Assembly (NCBI GenBank): GCA_030065655.1
Contig: JASJDT010000012.1
Span: forward strand, 1-36,636
Length of the DNA stretch: 36,636 bases
Source of the DNA: Desulfocapsaceae bacterium
GTDB lineage: Bacteria; Desulfobacterota; Desulfobulbia; Desulfobulbales; Desulfocapsaceae
Direction: 5' to 3'
Below are positions 18,930 through 27,587 of the stretch, piece by piece. Position 1 is the stretch's first letter. The number at the start of each line of letters is the position of its first letter. The notes under the pieces were generated by a model. It was not told the DNA's origin. It was given only the letters and a program-made list of their open reading frames with translations, and searched no databases. Position numbers and translations under genes: made by a program.

Positions 18930-19709
18930 ATGAGCTACCAGGATCTTCTCGTGGACAAGGATGATAGTTACATTGCTTCCATTACGTTGAACAGGGCTGA
19001 ACAACTCAATACCTTTACCTCAAGAATGGCTGGAGAGTTGCACCTAGCACTCAGGGAGTTGGACGACGACCCACAGGTTCGGGTAATTATTATCAAAGGG
19101 GCGGGGAAGGCCTTTTGCGCGGGCATTGATATTAATGAACTCGAGAATAAATCAGCGTTGCAGTATCGTGCCTGGATTGAGCATATGGAACAGCCACTGG
19201 TGGTGATCAGTGAATTGAAAAAACCGGTCATTGCCATGGTCCAGGGAGTTGCCGCAGCCAACGGTATGGGTTTGGCGGTGGCGGCCGATCTTACCATCGC
19301 CGCTGAAAACACTAAAATGGGGCTAACGGCCATCAACGTCGGCTTGAACTGTGTCGGTCCGGTTCTACCTGTGGCCCGCATGGTCGGCCGCAAAAAAGCC
19401 TTGGAATTGCTGCTTTATGGCGATCTTGTCAAAGCCCCAGAAGCCCTGGCTCTTGGACTGATAAACCGTATGGTCCCCAAAGAGAGCCTTGAGCAGGAAA
19501 CCTATGATTGGGCGGTCAGTCTGGCAAGAAGAAGCCCCGTGGCGGTGCAGATCGCCAAAAAGGCTTTTTATGGTTCCGAAGACATGGGATATCACAAACA
19601 GTTTGATTTCATGAATGATGCTTTCGCCAGACTGTGTACAACCAAAGATGCGAAGGAGGGGGTGGCGGCATTTCTAGAAAAGCGCAAACCGGACTGGCAG
19701 GAGTGCTGA
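18930..19709 (+). CDS. Enoyl-CoA hydratase/isomerase (crotonase) family protein
   Basis: This 259-residue single-domain crotonase starts at ATG 18930, chosen for the AAGGAGG site 5-6 nt upstream. The first oxyanion-hole segment is FCAGIDINEL and the second is AAANGMGLAVAADL. The Glu that many true hydratases carry in a PE motif (Glu144 of rat mitochondrial hydratase) is replaced here (GLTAINVGL), while the Glu near ALELLLYG is kept. Hydratase activity is therefore uncertain; isomerase, lyase or hydrolase chemistry on an acyl-CoA is possible. It stands alone downstream of hairpin element copy A and is followed by a strong hairpin (19726). Confidence 0.88.
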   Translation: MSYQDLLVDKDDSYIASITLNRAEQLNTFTSRMAGELHLALRELDDDPQVRVIIIKGAGKAFCAGIDINELENKSALQYRAWIEHMEQPLVVISELKKPVIAMVQGVAAANGMGLAVAADLTIAAENTKMGLTAINVGLNCVGPVLPVARMVGRKKALELLLYGDLVKAPEALALGLINRMVPKESLEQETYDWAVSLARRSPVAVQIAKKAFYGSEDMGYHKQFDFMNDAFARLCTTKDAKEGVAAFLEKRKPDWQEC

Positions 19710-19725
19710 AATACTTAACCATAAC

Positions 19726-19762
19726 TGCAAGCCACCGATCTCCTAGACATCGGAGGCTTGCA
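19726..19762 (+). terminator. Strong hairpin after the crotonase gene
   Basis: TGCAAGCC (19726-19733) pairs with GGCTTGCA (19755-19762), and after one A-A mismatch CCGAT pairs with ATCGG. The T-run (six Ts) is about 20 nt further on, so it is an atypical intrinsic terminator or an RNA-stabilising hairpin. Confidence 0.6.
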
Positions 19763-20000
19763 ACAGCTAAAACACAACCCTATCTTTTTTCTGCAGTCTC
19801 TTGCGGATAGCAGAAGAACGCCAAATCACGTCGCAGTTCCAATAAAGACTTGCAATTCAGTTTTGTTTGTATGATGTTTTTGTAAATCTTATTTGAATTT
19901 TCCAATGGACCAACTAGTCTAATGAACTTCACTTGAAGCAGATAAATGTTTGTTTCATCCTGCTTTTCCGATGAAAAAAATCAAACGGAGGAAAGAGGAG

Positions 20001-21620
20001 ATGACAAGAAAAAAAGATAAGTTCAGCATTTCAAATACCGACTACGTTGTCGGGCAGGACAATGTTCAAAGGTGGGGTTTTGATGTCCACAATCCTGTTT
20101 TTGCAATAAGCGCCAGTCTTATTTTATTATTTCTCATTGCCACATTGATCAGTGATGCGGCTACTGCTAAAGCCGCGTTGGACGGCATCAAATGGAAAAT
20201 CATTGGAAGTTTTGACTCTTTTTTCATCTGGTCGGGAAATATTTTCGTGATATTTTGTCTGGTTCTGATCTTCTCGCCTTTTGGCAAGGTTCGTCTTGGC
20301 GGCAATGAGGCGGTGGCTGAACACTCAATGCTGAGCTGGCTGGCTATGCTCTTTGCTGCTGGCATGGGTATCGGTCTTATGTTCTGGAGTGTAGCCGAAC
20401 CAGTTGCCTATTACACCGGCTGGTACAAAACACCACTCAACGTAGTCCCCAATACTCCTGAAGCAGCGCGATTAGCACTCGGCGCAACAATGTTTCATTG
20501 GGGGCTGCATCCCTGGGCCATATATGGTGTGGTGGCGTTATCTCTGGCATTTTTTGCCTACAACAAAGGCCTGCCATTGTCTATCCGGTCTATTTTTTAT
20601 CCCCTGCTCGGTGACCGGGCTTGGGGGTGGGCTGGCCATGTTGTGGATATTCTTGCAGTGCTGGCGACCCTTTTTGGGTTGGCAACCTCTCTGGGTCTGG
20701 GAGCACAGCAGGCGGCAAGTGGCATTAACCATGTCTTCGGTGTCGAAGGAACCATTGGTTTGCAGATAGGAGTAATCGTCGGTGTTACTGCCCTGGCGGT
20801 AATTTCAGTAGTGAGAGGAATTGAAGGTGGAGTAAAAGTGCTCAGTAACGTCAATATGCTCATCGCCCTGGCGCTTTTTCTCTTTGTCGGCCTGTTTGGT
20901 ATCGCCATTGCCATGGGGTCCATCACCACAACCCTGGGAGCCTATTTTGAAAATATCATTCCTTTGAGCAATCCTCACGGTCGTGAGGACGAAGCCTGGT
21001 TCCAGGGCTGGACTGTTTTCTACTGGGCCTGGTGGATCTCCTGGTCGCCATTTGTCGGTATGTTTATAGCTCGGGTGTCCCGAGGCCGAACCATTCGTCA
21101 ATTTTTAATCGCGGTTCTTATTGTGCCCACCGTGGTCACAGTTCTGTGGATGTCTATTTTCGGTGGTCAAGCCATTGACCAGGTTATCAGCAAGACTGGC
21201 GCACTTGGCGCTGAGGGCCTAAAGAGTGTACCGCTGGCAATGTTTCAGATGTTTGATTCTTTACCGTTTAGTTCTATTCTCTCGGTCATTGGTATCATTT
21301 TGGTTCTGGTGTTTTTTATCACCTCTTCTGATTCCGGGTCACTGGTTATCGACTCCATAACTGCAGGCGGAAAATTGGATGCTCCAGTGCCGCAGCGTAT
21401 TTTTTGGGCCTCCATTGAAGGTGCAATTGCTGCAGCGCTCCTATGGATTGGTGGTACTGAGGCGATTCAGGCTTTACAGGCGGGAGCTATCTCCACGGCA
21501 CTACCATTTACCTTTATCCTTCTGTTGATGTGTGTAAGCCTAGTTATGGGATTAAGCACTGAAAAACACAGAGAACAGATCTCCGGGCCATTGCAGAAGG
21601 CTCGTGAAACCAGCGACTAG
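20001..21620 (+). CDS. BCCT-family betaine/carnitine/choline-type transporter
   Basis: This 539-residue protein has twelve hydrophobic segments and BCCT hallmarks: GMGIGLMFWSVAEPVAYY, the G-x-G-rich helix LGLGAQQAASGI, and the substrate-box helix WAWWISWSPFVGMFIARVSRGRT with stacked tryptophans. It should import trimethylammonium or similar compatible solutes, Na+- or H+-coupled, or by exchange. The short C-terminal tail argues against a long BetP-type osmosensing domain. ATG 20001 is preceded by GGAGGAAAGAGGAG; the longer in-frame start at 19950 lacks such support. It converges on the exonuclease/CBS gene pair, 9 bp apart. Confidence 0.92.
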   Translation: MTRKKDKFSISNTDYVVGQDNVQRWGFDVHNPVFAISASLILLFLIATLISDAATAKAALDGIKWKIIGSFDSFFIWSGNIFVIFCLVLIFSPFGKVRLGGNEAVAEHSMLSWLAMLFAAGMGIGLMFWSVAEPVAYYTGWYKTPLNVVPNTPEAARLALGATMFHWGLHPWAIYGVVALSLAFFAYNKGLPLSIRSIFYPLLGDRAWGWAGHVVDILAVLATLFGLATSLGLGAQQAASGINHVFGVEGTIGLQIGVIVGVTALAVISVVRGIEGGVKVLSNVNMLIALALFLFVGLFGIAIAMGSITTTLGAYFENIIPLSNPHGREDEAWFQGWTVFYWAWWISWSPFVGMFIARVSRGRTIRQFLIAVLIVPTVVTVLWMSIFGGQAIDQVISKTGALGAEGLKSVPLAMFQMFDSLPFSSILSVIGIILVLVFFITSSDSGSLVIDSITAGGKLDAPVPQRIFWASIEGAIAAALLWIGGTEAIQALQAGAISTALPFTFILLLMCVSLVMGLSTEKHREQISGPLQKARETSD

Positions 21621-21629
21621 ATAGAAACT

Positions 21630-22364
21630 CTAGACTAAAAATTCTGCCAGTGGCGCTCTGGTTGAGAAATGATGGGCTACCTGCGCTTGCAACAGTTCAG
21701 CTGTTGCAAGCGCATCCGTCAGAGCATGGTGGGGTTGGTAGGCAGGCAGACCATAACGCTCCCGACTGTTGGCCAATCTTACTGAAATGGGTTGCTGCCC
21801 GCGCAGCTGCCTCCACAATGGTCGTACCCCTTTCTGCCGGATTGAATATTCGATGATCATGGTGTCAATCACGGGAAACTGGATCCCCTCGCCTATACGT
21901 CTCTTCAACGCCGTATTGAGAAATCCACGCTCAATTGGATGATAGTGAACCACGATTATTTTGCCGGCCAAAGCTGTTAGTAGTTCGTCGAGAATAACGT
22001 TCAGATCTGGAGAATCGTTGATATCAGTGTGGGTAATGCCATGAATCACCACCGTTTGTTCCGTGAGTTCACGCCGAGGATGAACCAGCCACTGGGTCGC
22101 TTCATGACAGACGATGCGTTGTAAATCGAAGGGCACTAAGCCGATACTGATGATGTCATCGATTTCGGGATTGAGGCCTGTTGTTTCAAAATCAAGGGCG
22201 ACAAAGGATGCATCCGCAAGCGTTGTTTTTGGATGGAGGCGCCAAGCTGAATAAAAATTCTTTAGGCGAATGTCTTTCGCTTCCTTTTGCCGGGCTGCCA
22301 TAATTACCGGCCAATCCACTGCGATGTGCTCATGCATTTGGGATCGCGAAAAAAGTGGTGCCAT
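21630..22364 (-). CDS. DEDDh 3'-5' exonuclease (DnaQ/PolC epsilon-like)
   Basis: This 244-residue protein has the three exonuclease motifs: D58 and E60 in ALDFETTGL (ExoI), HYHPIERGFLN (ExoII region, with Glu where DnaQ has Asp, as in many stand-alone members), and HHALTDALATAELL (ExoIII, His and Asp). It should remove 3' nucleotides from DNA or RNA using two metal ions. Start ATG 22364 has AGAGGA 8 nt upstream. It lies 42 bp downstream of the CNB-CBS-DUF294 gene on the same strand. This gene pair often accompanies transporter genes in proteobacteria, here a BCCT carrier. The biological substrate is unknown. Confidence 0.88.
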   Translation of the reverse strand: MAPLFSRSQMHEHIAVDWPVIMAARQKEAKDIRLKNFYSAWRLHPKTTLADASFVALDFETTGLNPEIDDIISIGLVPFDLQRIVCHEATQWLVHPRRELTEQTVVIHGITHTDINDSPDLNVILDELLTALAGKIIVVHYHPIERGFLNTALKRRIGEGIQFPVIDTMIIEYSIRQKGVRPLWRQLRGQQPISVRLANSRERYGLPAYQPHHALTDALATAELLQAQVAHHFSTRAPLAEFLV

Positions 22365-22406
22365 TCAAATTATCCTCTGTTTTGTTAGCCTTGCGGTAAA
22401 ATATCC

Positions 22407-24287
22407 TTACTTGAAATGCTTTGCAGTATAACGATATTTGATGAAGTTTTGGGCTCGGCTGAGTATTTGGAAGGCATCCTTGAGGTTGCGGCGTTCAAAA
22501 TCGGAGAGGTTCTCCGGCTCGATATTATTATCCGGTTCCTGGTGGTTTTCAATATCGAGAGCCTGATGGCGAATACGTACCATGGCGAGAAACTCCATGG
22601 CATCGCGCAGATCAGGACCGCGTCCCTTTGGCAGTATTTCCGCATCAATGATATCATCGAGTCGGTCGAAGGAATTCTGCGCACGTGATCCGGCTGCTAA
22701 TGCGTGAACCCGGATGATGTCGGCCAATGGAGCTGTGCCTCGCCGTTTGAGATTTATTGAATTATTATGCCTGCCATCCTTTTCCATGACGAAATTTTTA
22801 AAAAATCCCAAAGGCGGCGTACGATTGAGGGCATTTCTAGCCAAACATGCCAGAAAGCGATTGTTTTTGCGGGCTCGGCGAACAATAAAGCTTTTTAACT
22901 GCTCCGCCCATTTGGTGCGGCCACATACACCATCGAGATCGAAGAATATGCAGCTGTGAAGCAATGCTTCAGGATTCGGATCGTCAATCCATTCGGCAAA
23001 ACAATCTCTCCATTCATCAAGTGTTTTCTGCCATTTCTTGTTGGTGGCCATTATTTCACCGGAACAGAGAGTGTAACCACAATCGGCGAGTCCTTGGCAT
23101 ACGAAAGCAGCAAATCGGTCAAAATACTCGCCATGTAAGTTTTGGTCGTAGCTCTCATCGAGGATCAACGCATTGTCCTGATCGGTGACAATCAACTGTT
23201 CATCACGGGCCATAGAGCCCAATGTCATGAAACAATAGGGGACAGGCGGCGAACCCAGTTGTTCTTCGGCAAGTTCGCTCAGACGCTGGATGATACTTTT
23301 GCCAACGACCGACATCGCCCTGCCGATCATATGCGAATTGGCATCTTCATTGACCATGCGGACAAAACAGTCTTCTATGCCTTTTGCTGTAGAAATGAGA
23401 TCGTTAACTGTCGACTGCGAGAAAATACTGCTGACCAGCAGGAGACTGTTTTGTGATTCATACCTGAGGATATCGGTAATATTGACGATGCCCAGGGGCT
23501 GGCCGTTCCGGAGCACAGGCAGATGCTGCACATTATTGCGTAGCATGGTCAGCATTGCTTCAAAGACATAATCATTTTGATCAAGTGCCAAAAGGTCGGT
23601 GGACATTACTTCAGCGACGGTAATTGCAGGAGTCAGGCCATGCGCCAGAACTCTGGTGCAAAGATCGCGGTCAGTGAGGATGCCGACAACCTGGCCCAGA
23701 TCTTCAGTATTTTCGCCATCGGGACTGACGATGAGGACCGATGAAAGATTTTCATCGGCCATTATTTTGGCAGCGTCCTGGATTTGAGCATCTACCGGTA
23801 ACAGTATTGCTTCCCTGGTCAACAGCTTTTTTACTTTTGCAGTTGTGAGATCGTTGCCTTGCATGTTTGAGGAGACAGCATTTCGCAGACGAGTGCTGTC
23901 TTCTATTTCGACGAATTCGGAAAATTCCTCGAAAGTATCGCAAAGACTTCCAAATATCTGCTCAGGCAGGCAGTAGAGAAGGGAGTCGACCAGCGCTCTA
24001 GCTGAAAATCGTCCCTTTTTTTTCATGAGCAAACCGAATTGACCAAAGATTTCTCCTCGGTCGAGCCTGTTGTGGAGATCGCCATTGCGCCGATACAGTT
24101 CGACAATTCCGCTCCGCACTATATAAAGATAATGTACTTCATCGCCGTAGTTAAGGATGGTGGTGCCGGCCCGAAAATAGGAGATTTCCAGATTGTGTGC
24201 TGCTTGCTCCAGAGCTTCCGGGGGCAGCATATCAAAAGGCGAATATTTGCTGAGAAAGGTTTCTATCTCTATCAATTCGGTGTTCAT
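22407..24287 (-). CDS. Cyclic-nucleotide-binding / twin CBS / DUF294 nucleotidyltransferase-like protein
   Basis: This 626-residue protein reads, in order: a CNB/Crp-like domain (about 10-125, with GEIFGQFGLL), two CBS motifs (about 150-275, ILTDRDLCTRVLA and VNITDIL), then a DUF294 nucleotidyltransferase-like domain (GSMARDEQLIVTDQDNAL) and the DUF294 C-terminal helical domain to the end. The G-S-x-R-x-E and T-D-x-D motifs match GlnD-type nucleotidyltransferases, so it may modify a protein in response to nucleotide ligands bound by CNB/CBS. I chose ATG 24287; an in-frame TTG at 24302 is possible. It is co-oriented with the exonuclease and convergent with the BCCT transporter, suggesting transport or energy-state regulation. 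Confidence 0.9.
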   Translation of the reverse strand: MNTELIEIETFLSKYSPFDMLPPEALEQAAHNLEISYFRAGTTILNYGDEVHYLYIVRSGIVELYRRNGDLHNRLDRGEIFGQFGLLMKKKGRFSARALVDSLLYCLPEQIFGSLCDTFEEFSEFVEIEDSTRLRNAVSSNMQGNDLTTAKVKKLLTREAILLPVDAQIQDAAKIMADENLSSVLIVSPDGENTEDLGQVVGILTDRDLCTRVLAHGLTPAITVAEVMSTDLLALDQNDYVFEAMLTMLRNNVQHLPVLRNGQPLGIVNITDILRYESQNSLLLVSSIFSQSTVNDLISTAKGIEDCFVRMVNEDANSHMIGRAMSVVGKSIIQRLSELAEEQLGSPPVPYCFMTLGSMARDEQLIVTDQDNALILDESYDQNLHGEYFDRFAAFVCQGLADCGYTLCSGEIMATNKKWQKTLDEWRDCFAEWIDDPNPEALLHSCIFFDLDGVCGRTKWAEQLKSFIVRRARKNNRFLACLARNALNRTPPLGFFKNFVMEKDGRHNNSINLKRRGTAPLADIIRVHALAAGSRAQNSFDRLDDIIDAEILPKGRGPDLRDAMEFLAMVRIRHQALDIENHQEPDNNIEPENLSDFERRNLKDAFQILSRAQNFIKYRYTAKHFK

Positions 24288-24509
24288 CAATTTTGTATCC
24301 AATGGCTCAAAATCAAGTGGTTTTGAACATGTATATAAATATGTTTGTTTGTCGAGTCCATGCTTATCTTATCCATATGGAAAAATTATGACTTTTCTGC
24401 ACTTTAATGTCGTGCTGGAAATCGGTTTACCATGAATGACAGATTGTGCTACTCTGTAGTTAATGAATGTGTATGACAGATAAAGTTGAAAAACAGGAGA
24501 GGTTTTCTC

Positions 24510-25388
24510 ATGGCAGAAAAAATGGTTTGCAATCTGCAAACAGGTAAATGAGGTCCGCAGCGCGCGTCTGGCAGTGGTCAGACAGGAATTTTGCCGGCAG
24601 CTGCAGGTTTGCAGCTAAGGGACCAGCTTCAAACGGGAGTGTTCAGTGAGGAAGAAAAGGCCCAGATTGTCAAGGCAGTTCAGCATAAGTATGAGCAGGT
24701 TGCTGATTCGGCGGCAGGTAAATTCAAATACGAAACCGGCAGAAAAGGAGCCCTGGCACTTGGTTATGACTTAGAAATCCTTGAGGAAATGGAGGATGAA
24801 GTACTTGAGTCCTTCTGTGGTGTCGGCAATCCCTTCGTGATCTGGGACGTGCAGCAGGGAGAGAGTATTCTCGATATTGGTTGCGGAGCAGGTTTCGACC
24901 TTCTTGTCGCCCGTTATAAGGTGGGCAAGAACGGTAAAGTATGCGGAGTGGACCTGACTCCCGAGATGCTTGCCAAAGCACAACGAAACTTTACCCGCCT
25001 AGGTTTTCATGAAATCGAAACAAAGCAGATAACCTCTGAAAAACTGCCATACGATGATAACAGTTTTGATGCCGTGCTTTCCAACGGCGTCATTAATCTC
25101 TCACCGGCCAAGGCAGAACTCTTTACCGAGATTTACCGGGTATTGAAGCCCGGTGGAAGAGTGCAGATCGCCGATATCGTCCTTGACACCGATTCCCCAT
25201 CTCCTGGGGCAACAAGTCTCGAAGCCTGGGCGCAATGAGTAGGTGGCGTGATCTCCGTGCGAGATCAACTTGAACTCATGCACAGGGCCGGTTTCTCAAA
25301 TGCTGAGTGTGTGGCGAAAACCTCAATCAAGACGGCAGATCATACGGCTGGAGCACACTTCTTAGCGAAACGCCCAAACTTCTTATGA
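24510..25388 (+). CDS. Predicted selenoprotein: ArsM-like SAM-dependent methyltransferase with two UGA (Sec) codons
   Basis: The reading frame from ATG 24510 to TGA 25388 (292 residues) contains in-frame TGA at 24549 (U14) and 25236 (U243). AGGAGAGG lies 7 nt before ATG 24510. The core is a class I methyltransferase: SAM-binding LDIGCGAGFD (D122), then FDAVLSNGVINLSP and YRVLKPGGRVQIADIV. It resembles arsenite methyltransferase ArsM: C103 (FCGVGNP) and U243 (WAQ-U-VGG) align with two ArsM catalytic cysteines, but the third position is Gly193 (SNGVINL). After the second TGA the frame continues with RDQLELMHRAGF, the usual end of this family. Hairpins fitting bacterial SECIS follow both TGAs. 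The substrate is uncertain; a metalloid or thiol is likely. A call ignoring UGA decoding would give a false 215-residue protein starting at TTG 24591. Confidence 0.85.
24566..24583 (+). promoter_or_regulatory. Candidate bacterial SECIS hairpin for the first UGA (U14)
   Basis: GTCTGG (24566-24571) pairs with TCAGAC (24578-24583), 5 Watson-Crick pairs plus one G-U, with apical loop CAGTGG. The loop starts 20 nt after the TGA at 24549-24551. With the 5-bp stem the loop begins with G. Loop distance and a G early in the loop fit the known bSECIS pattern recognised by SelB. The sequence is also coding. Confidence 0.65.
25249..25267 (+). promoter_or_regulatory. Candidate bacterial SECIS hairpin for the second UGA (U243)
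   Basis: TGATCTC (25249-25255) pairs perfectly with GAGATCA (25261-25267), a 7-bp stem with apical loop CGTGC. The loop begins 17 nt after the TGA at 25236-25238 and has G at its second position, matching the bSECIS pattern closely. Confidence 0.8.
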
Positions 25389-25470
25389 ACATTATGTAAA
25401 TTTTGATAAAAAAAGAACGGGCAAGACATTTTACCAACAACTGGGTTGGAAAATAAGACTTGCAGGAGAT

Positions 25471-25893
25471 TCAGTTACTGGCGGTTGCTTCAAGAATTGA
25501 AGCAAGGGTGAGGGTACGCATCTTGTCTTCAATATCAACTTGAATTTCACTGAACAGCTTGAGGAAATAGGCGTTTACGGCAGCGGCTTCGCCGGATTTG
25601 GTCAAATCTGTGTGGGTCACATCCAGATGAAAAGCTTTGCGGTCCTCGATGCCGCAGTAGATCTCCTGAAGATGGATCTTCTCTGGAGGTCTGGCGAGGA
25701 AGTAGCCGCCGCTTGCTCCCTTGGTGGTGTTCACCACCTTTATTTTTGCCAGGTCGGCAAGTAATTTCCGCAGTTTTGAGGCGTTGACCCCGGTGTGATG
25801 GGAAATGGTCGCACTGCTCTGCGGTTCTGAACTATTCCGGGCCAGAAAGCAAAGTGCTTTGACCGAATTTGACAGTTTGGTGGATGCTGACAT
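25471..25893 (-). CDS. Rrf2-family transcriptional regulator
   Basis: This 140-residue protein has an Rrf2 winged helix-turn-helix (about 5-75), including KLRKLLADLAKIKVV and the wing GASGGYFLARPPEKI, followed by the dimerisation helix to the end. The three-cysteine cluster region of IscR/NsrR is absent: the only cysteines are in ALCFLA and EIYCGI, so it probably does not bind an Fe-S cluster and is closer to CymR/YwnA-type members that sense metabolites or protein partners. It is divergent from the ALDH7 gene, with a palindrome (25913-25931) 20 bp upstream of its own start, so it likely autoregulates and represses the lysine-degradation genes. Confidence 0.9.
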   Translation of the reverse strand: MSASTKLSNSVKALCFLARNSSEPQSSATISHHTGVNASKLRKLLADLAKIKVVNTTKGASGGYFLARPPEKIHLQEIYCGIEDRKAFHLDVTHTDLTKSGEAAAVNAYFLKLFSEIQVDIEDKMRTLTLASILEATASN

Positions 25894-25912
25894 GTACTTT
25901 TACCTGATCATG

Positions 25913-25931
25913 TGTTACAGTTAATGTAACA
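25913..25931. promoter_or_regulatory. Palindromic operator between the Rrf2 gene and the ALDH7 gene
   Basis: TGTTACA-GTTAA-TGTAACA is a perfect 7-bp inverted repeat with a 5-bp spacer. On the minus strand it overlaps a predicted -10 (TATGTT, plus-strand 25928-25933) with -35 TTGCAG (25951-25956) at 17-bp spacing, driving the regulator. A plus-strand -10 CATAAT lies at 25945-25950 for ALDH7. Binding here would block both directions. Confidence 0.75.
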
Positions 25932-26025
25932 TATATTTGTTTTCCATAATCTGCAAGCGTAATTTGATTCGCGCAGAGGATGATGTCGCAAATATCCCCA
26001 CATCGATTCAGTTAAGAGGTGCGAT

Positions 26026-27558
26026 ATGCAATTTTTAAAAGAGCTGGCAATCGATGCCCACAACTATGGTGTTTCTACAGGTAAAAACTGGCACGGTAGC
26101 AAGCAAAATGGTGAACTTGAAGTCTTCTCTCCCGTTGATGGGAAAATTATTGCATCAGTCTACCCAGCCTCTGCCGAAGAGTATGGTGATACTGTTAAAC
26201 AGGCGGCCACGGCCTTTAATGTTTGGCGGTTGACCCCTGCACCTCAGCGGGGTGAGGTCATTCGCCAGATCGGTGAAGAGTTGCGTCTTTCAAAAAACGC
26301 ACTTGGTACTCTCATATCCTATGAGATGGGCAAATCGCTGCAGGAAGGGCTTGGTGAAGTCCAGGAAATGATCGATATTTGTGATTTTGCCGTTGGTCAG
26401 TCCCGGCAGCTATACGGCTTCACCATGGCCTCGGAACGTCAAGAGCACAGGCTTTATGATCAATATCATCCACTTGGCGTTGTTGGCGTGATTACCGCAT
26501 TCAACTTTCCGGCAGCAGTGTGGTCGTGGAATGCCATGATTGGTGCGGTCTGCGGCAATACGCTGGTGTGGAAGCCGTCATCTAAGACACCGCTTACGGC
26601 CATTGCCATCCAGAAAATCATTACCAAGGTGACGACAGCCAACGATCTTCCGGAGGGTATTTTCAATATCATCGTCGGTTCAGGAGCAGAGGTGGGTGAA
26701 CGTTTGCTGGCAGATAAACGTATCGGCTTGGTTTCGGTTACCGGATCCACCAAGGTTGGTCGACATGCAGCAAAAGTTGTCGCGGCAAGACTTGGCAAAT
26801 GCATCCTTGAACTGGGCGGCAATAATGCGGTGATTGTGACCGAGAGTGCTAATCTGCAAACTGCCATACCGGCGGTTGTTTTCTCGGCAGTGGGAACGGC
26901 CGGGCAGAGATGCACAACCACCAGACGGGTAATAATCCATGATGCTGTCTATGATACGGTAAAAGAGGCCTTGCTCAAAGCGTATGCTTCTTTGCGGATC
27001 GGCTCACCGCTGGAGGAGAAAAACCATATGGGGCCGCTGATCGATATAAATGCAGTAAAAGAGTATGAGCAAGCGCTGCAAACTCTACAGGAACAAAGCG
27101 GCAAGGTCATTTTCGGCGGCAACGTTCTGAGTGGTGGCGAGTTTTTATCTGGTTGCTATGTTGAACCTGTTCTGGCTGAGGTTGAAAATAAATATGAGAT
27201 CGTCCAGCAGGAGACCTTTGCGCCGATTCTCTACCTGATCCGCTACAGCGGTTCCGTAGAGGAAGCCATTGCTCTGCAGAATGATGTGACTCAGGGCTTG
27301 TCATCATCGATTTTCACCGAGAATCTCAGAGAGGCTGAGCTTTTTCTTTCTGCCTCCGGTTCTGATTGTGGTCTGGCGAATGTTAATATGGGGACTTCAG
27401 GTGCAGAGATTGGCGGCGCCTTTGGTGGCGAAAAAGAGACTGGAGGGGGACGCGAATCCGGCTCTGACGCCTGGAAAGCCTATATGCGAAGACAAACCGT
27501 CACTATAAATTACGGCACTACTCTCCCTTTAGCACAAGGAATTAAGTTTGAGATATAA
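26026..27558 (+). CDS. ALDH7-type aldehyde dehydrogenase, probable alpha-aminoadipate semialdehyde dehydrogenase
   Basis: This 510-residue full-length NAD(P)+-dependent aldehyde dehydrogenase has the antiquitin/ALDH7 signature YHPLGVVGVITAFNFP and WSWNAMIGAVCGN. The general base is E262 (ILELGGNN) and the nucleophile C296 (GQRCTTTRR). ALDH7 enzymes oxidise alpha-aminoadipate 6-semialdehyde to alpha-aminoadipate in lysine degradation. The neighbouring saccharopine/lysine dehydrogenase-like gene, convergent 29 bp away and behind a similar palindrome, fits that pathway. ATG 26026 has AAGAGGTG upstream. It is predicted to be repressed through the palindrome at 25913. Confidence 0.9.
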   Translation: MQFLKELAIDAHNYGVSTGKNWHGSKQNGELEVFSPVDGKIIASVYPASAEEYGDTVKQAATAFNVWRLTPAPQRGEVIRQIGEELRLSKNALGTLISYEMGKSLQEGLGEVQEMIDICDFAVGQSRQLYGFTMASERQEHRLYDQYHPLGVVGVITAFNFPAAVWSWNAMIGAVCGNTLVWKPSSKTPLTAIAIQKIITKVTTANDLPEGIFNIIVGSGAEVGERLLADKRIGLVSVTGSTKVGRHAAKVVAARLGKCILELGGNNAVIVTESANLQTAIPAVVFSAVGTAGQRCTTTRRVIIHDAVYDTVKEALLKAYASLRIGSPLEEKNHMGPLIDINAVKEYEQALQTLQEQSGKVIFGGNVLSGGEFLSGCYVEPVLAEVENKYEIVQQETFAPILYLIRYSGSVEEAIALQNDVTQGLSSSIFTENLREAELFLSASGSDCGLANVNMGTSGAEIGGAFGGEKETGGGRESGSDAWKAYMRRQTVTINYGTTLPLAQGIKFEI

Positions 27559-27587
27559 GTTCTTGGAGGGGGATCACAGAGTCATGG

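Noticed and set aside
24291-24350. ATGTATATA-type sequences at 24329 and 32003 as a shared regulator site
   Set aside because: Short AT-rich similarity only; two weak matches do not support a motif.
24591-25238. A 215-residue methyltransferase starting at TTG 24591 and ending at TGA 25236
   Set aside because: TTG 24591 has only AGGA 3 nt before it, and both ends cut a continuous frame that has a strong start at 24510 and family-typical sequence after 25238. Sec readthrough explains it better.
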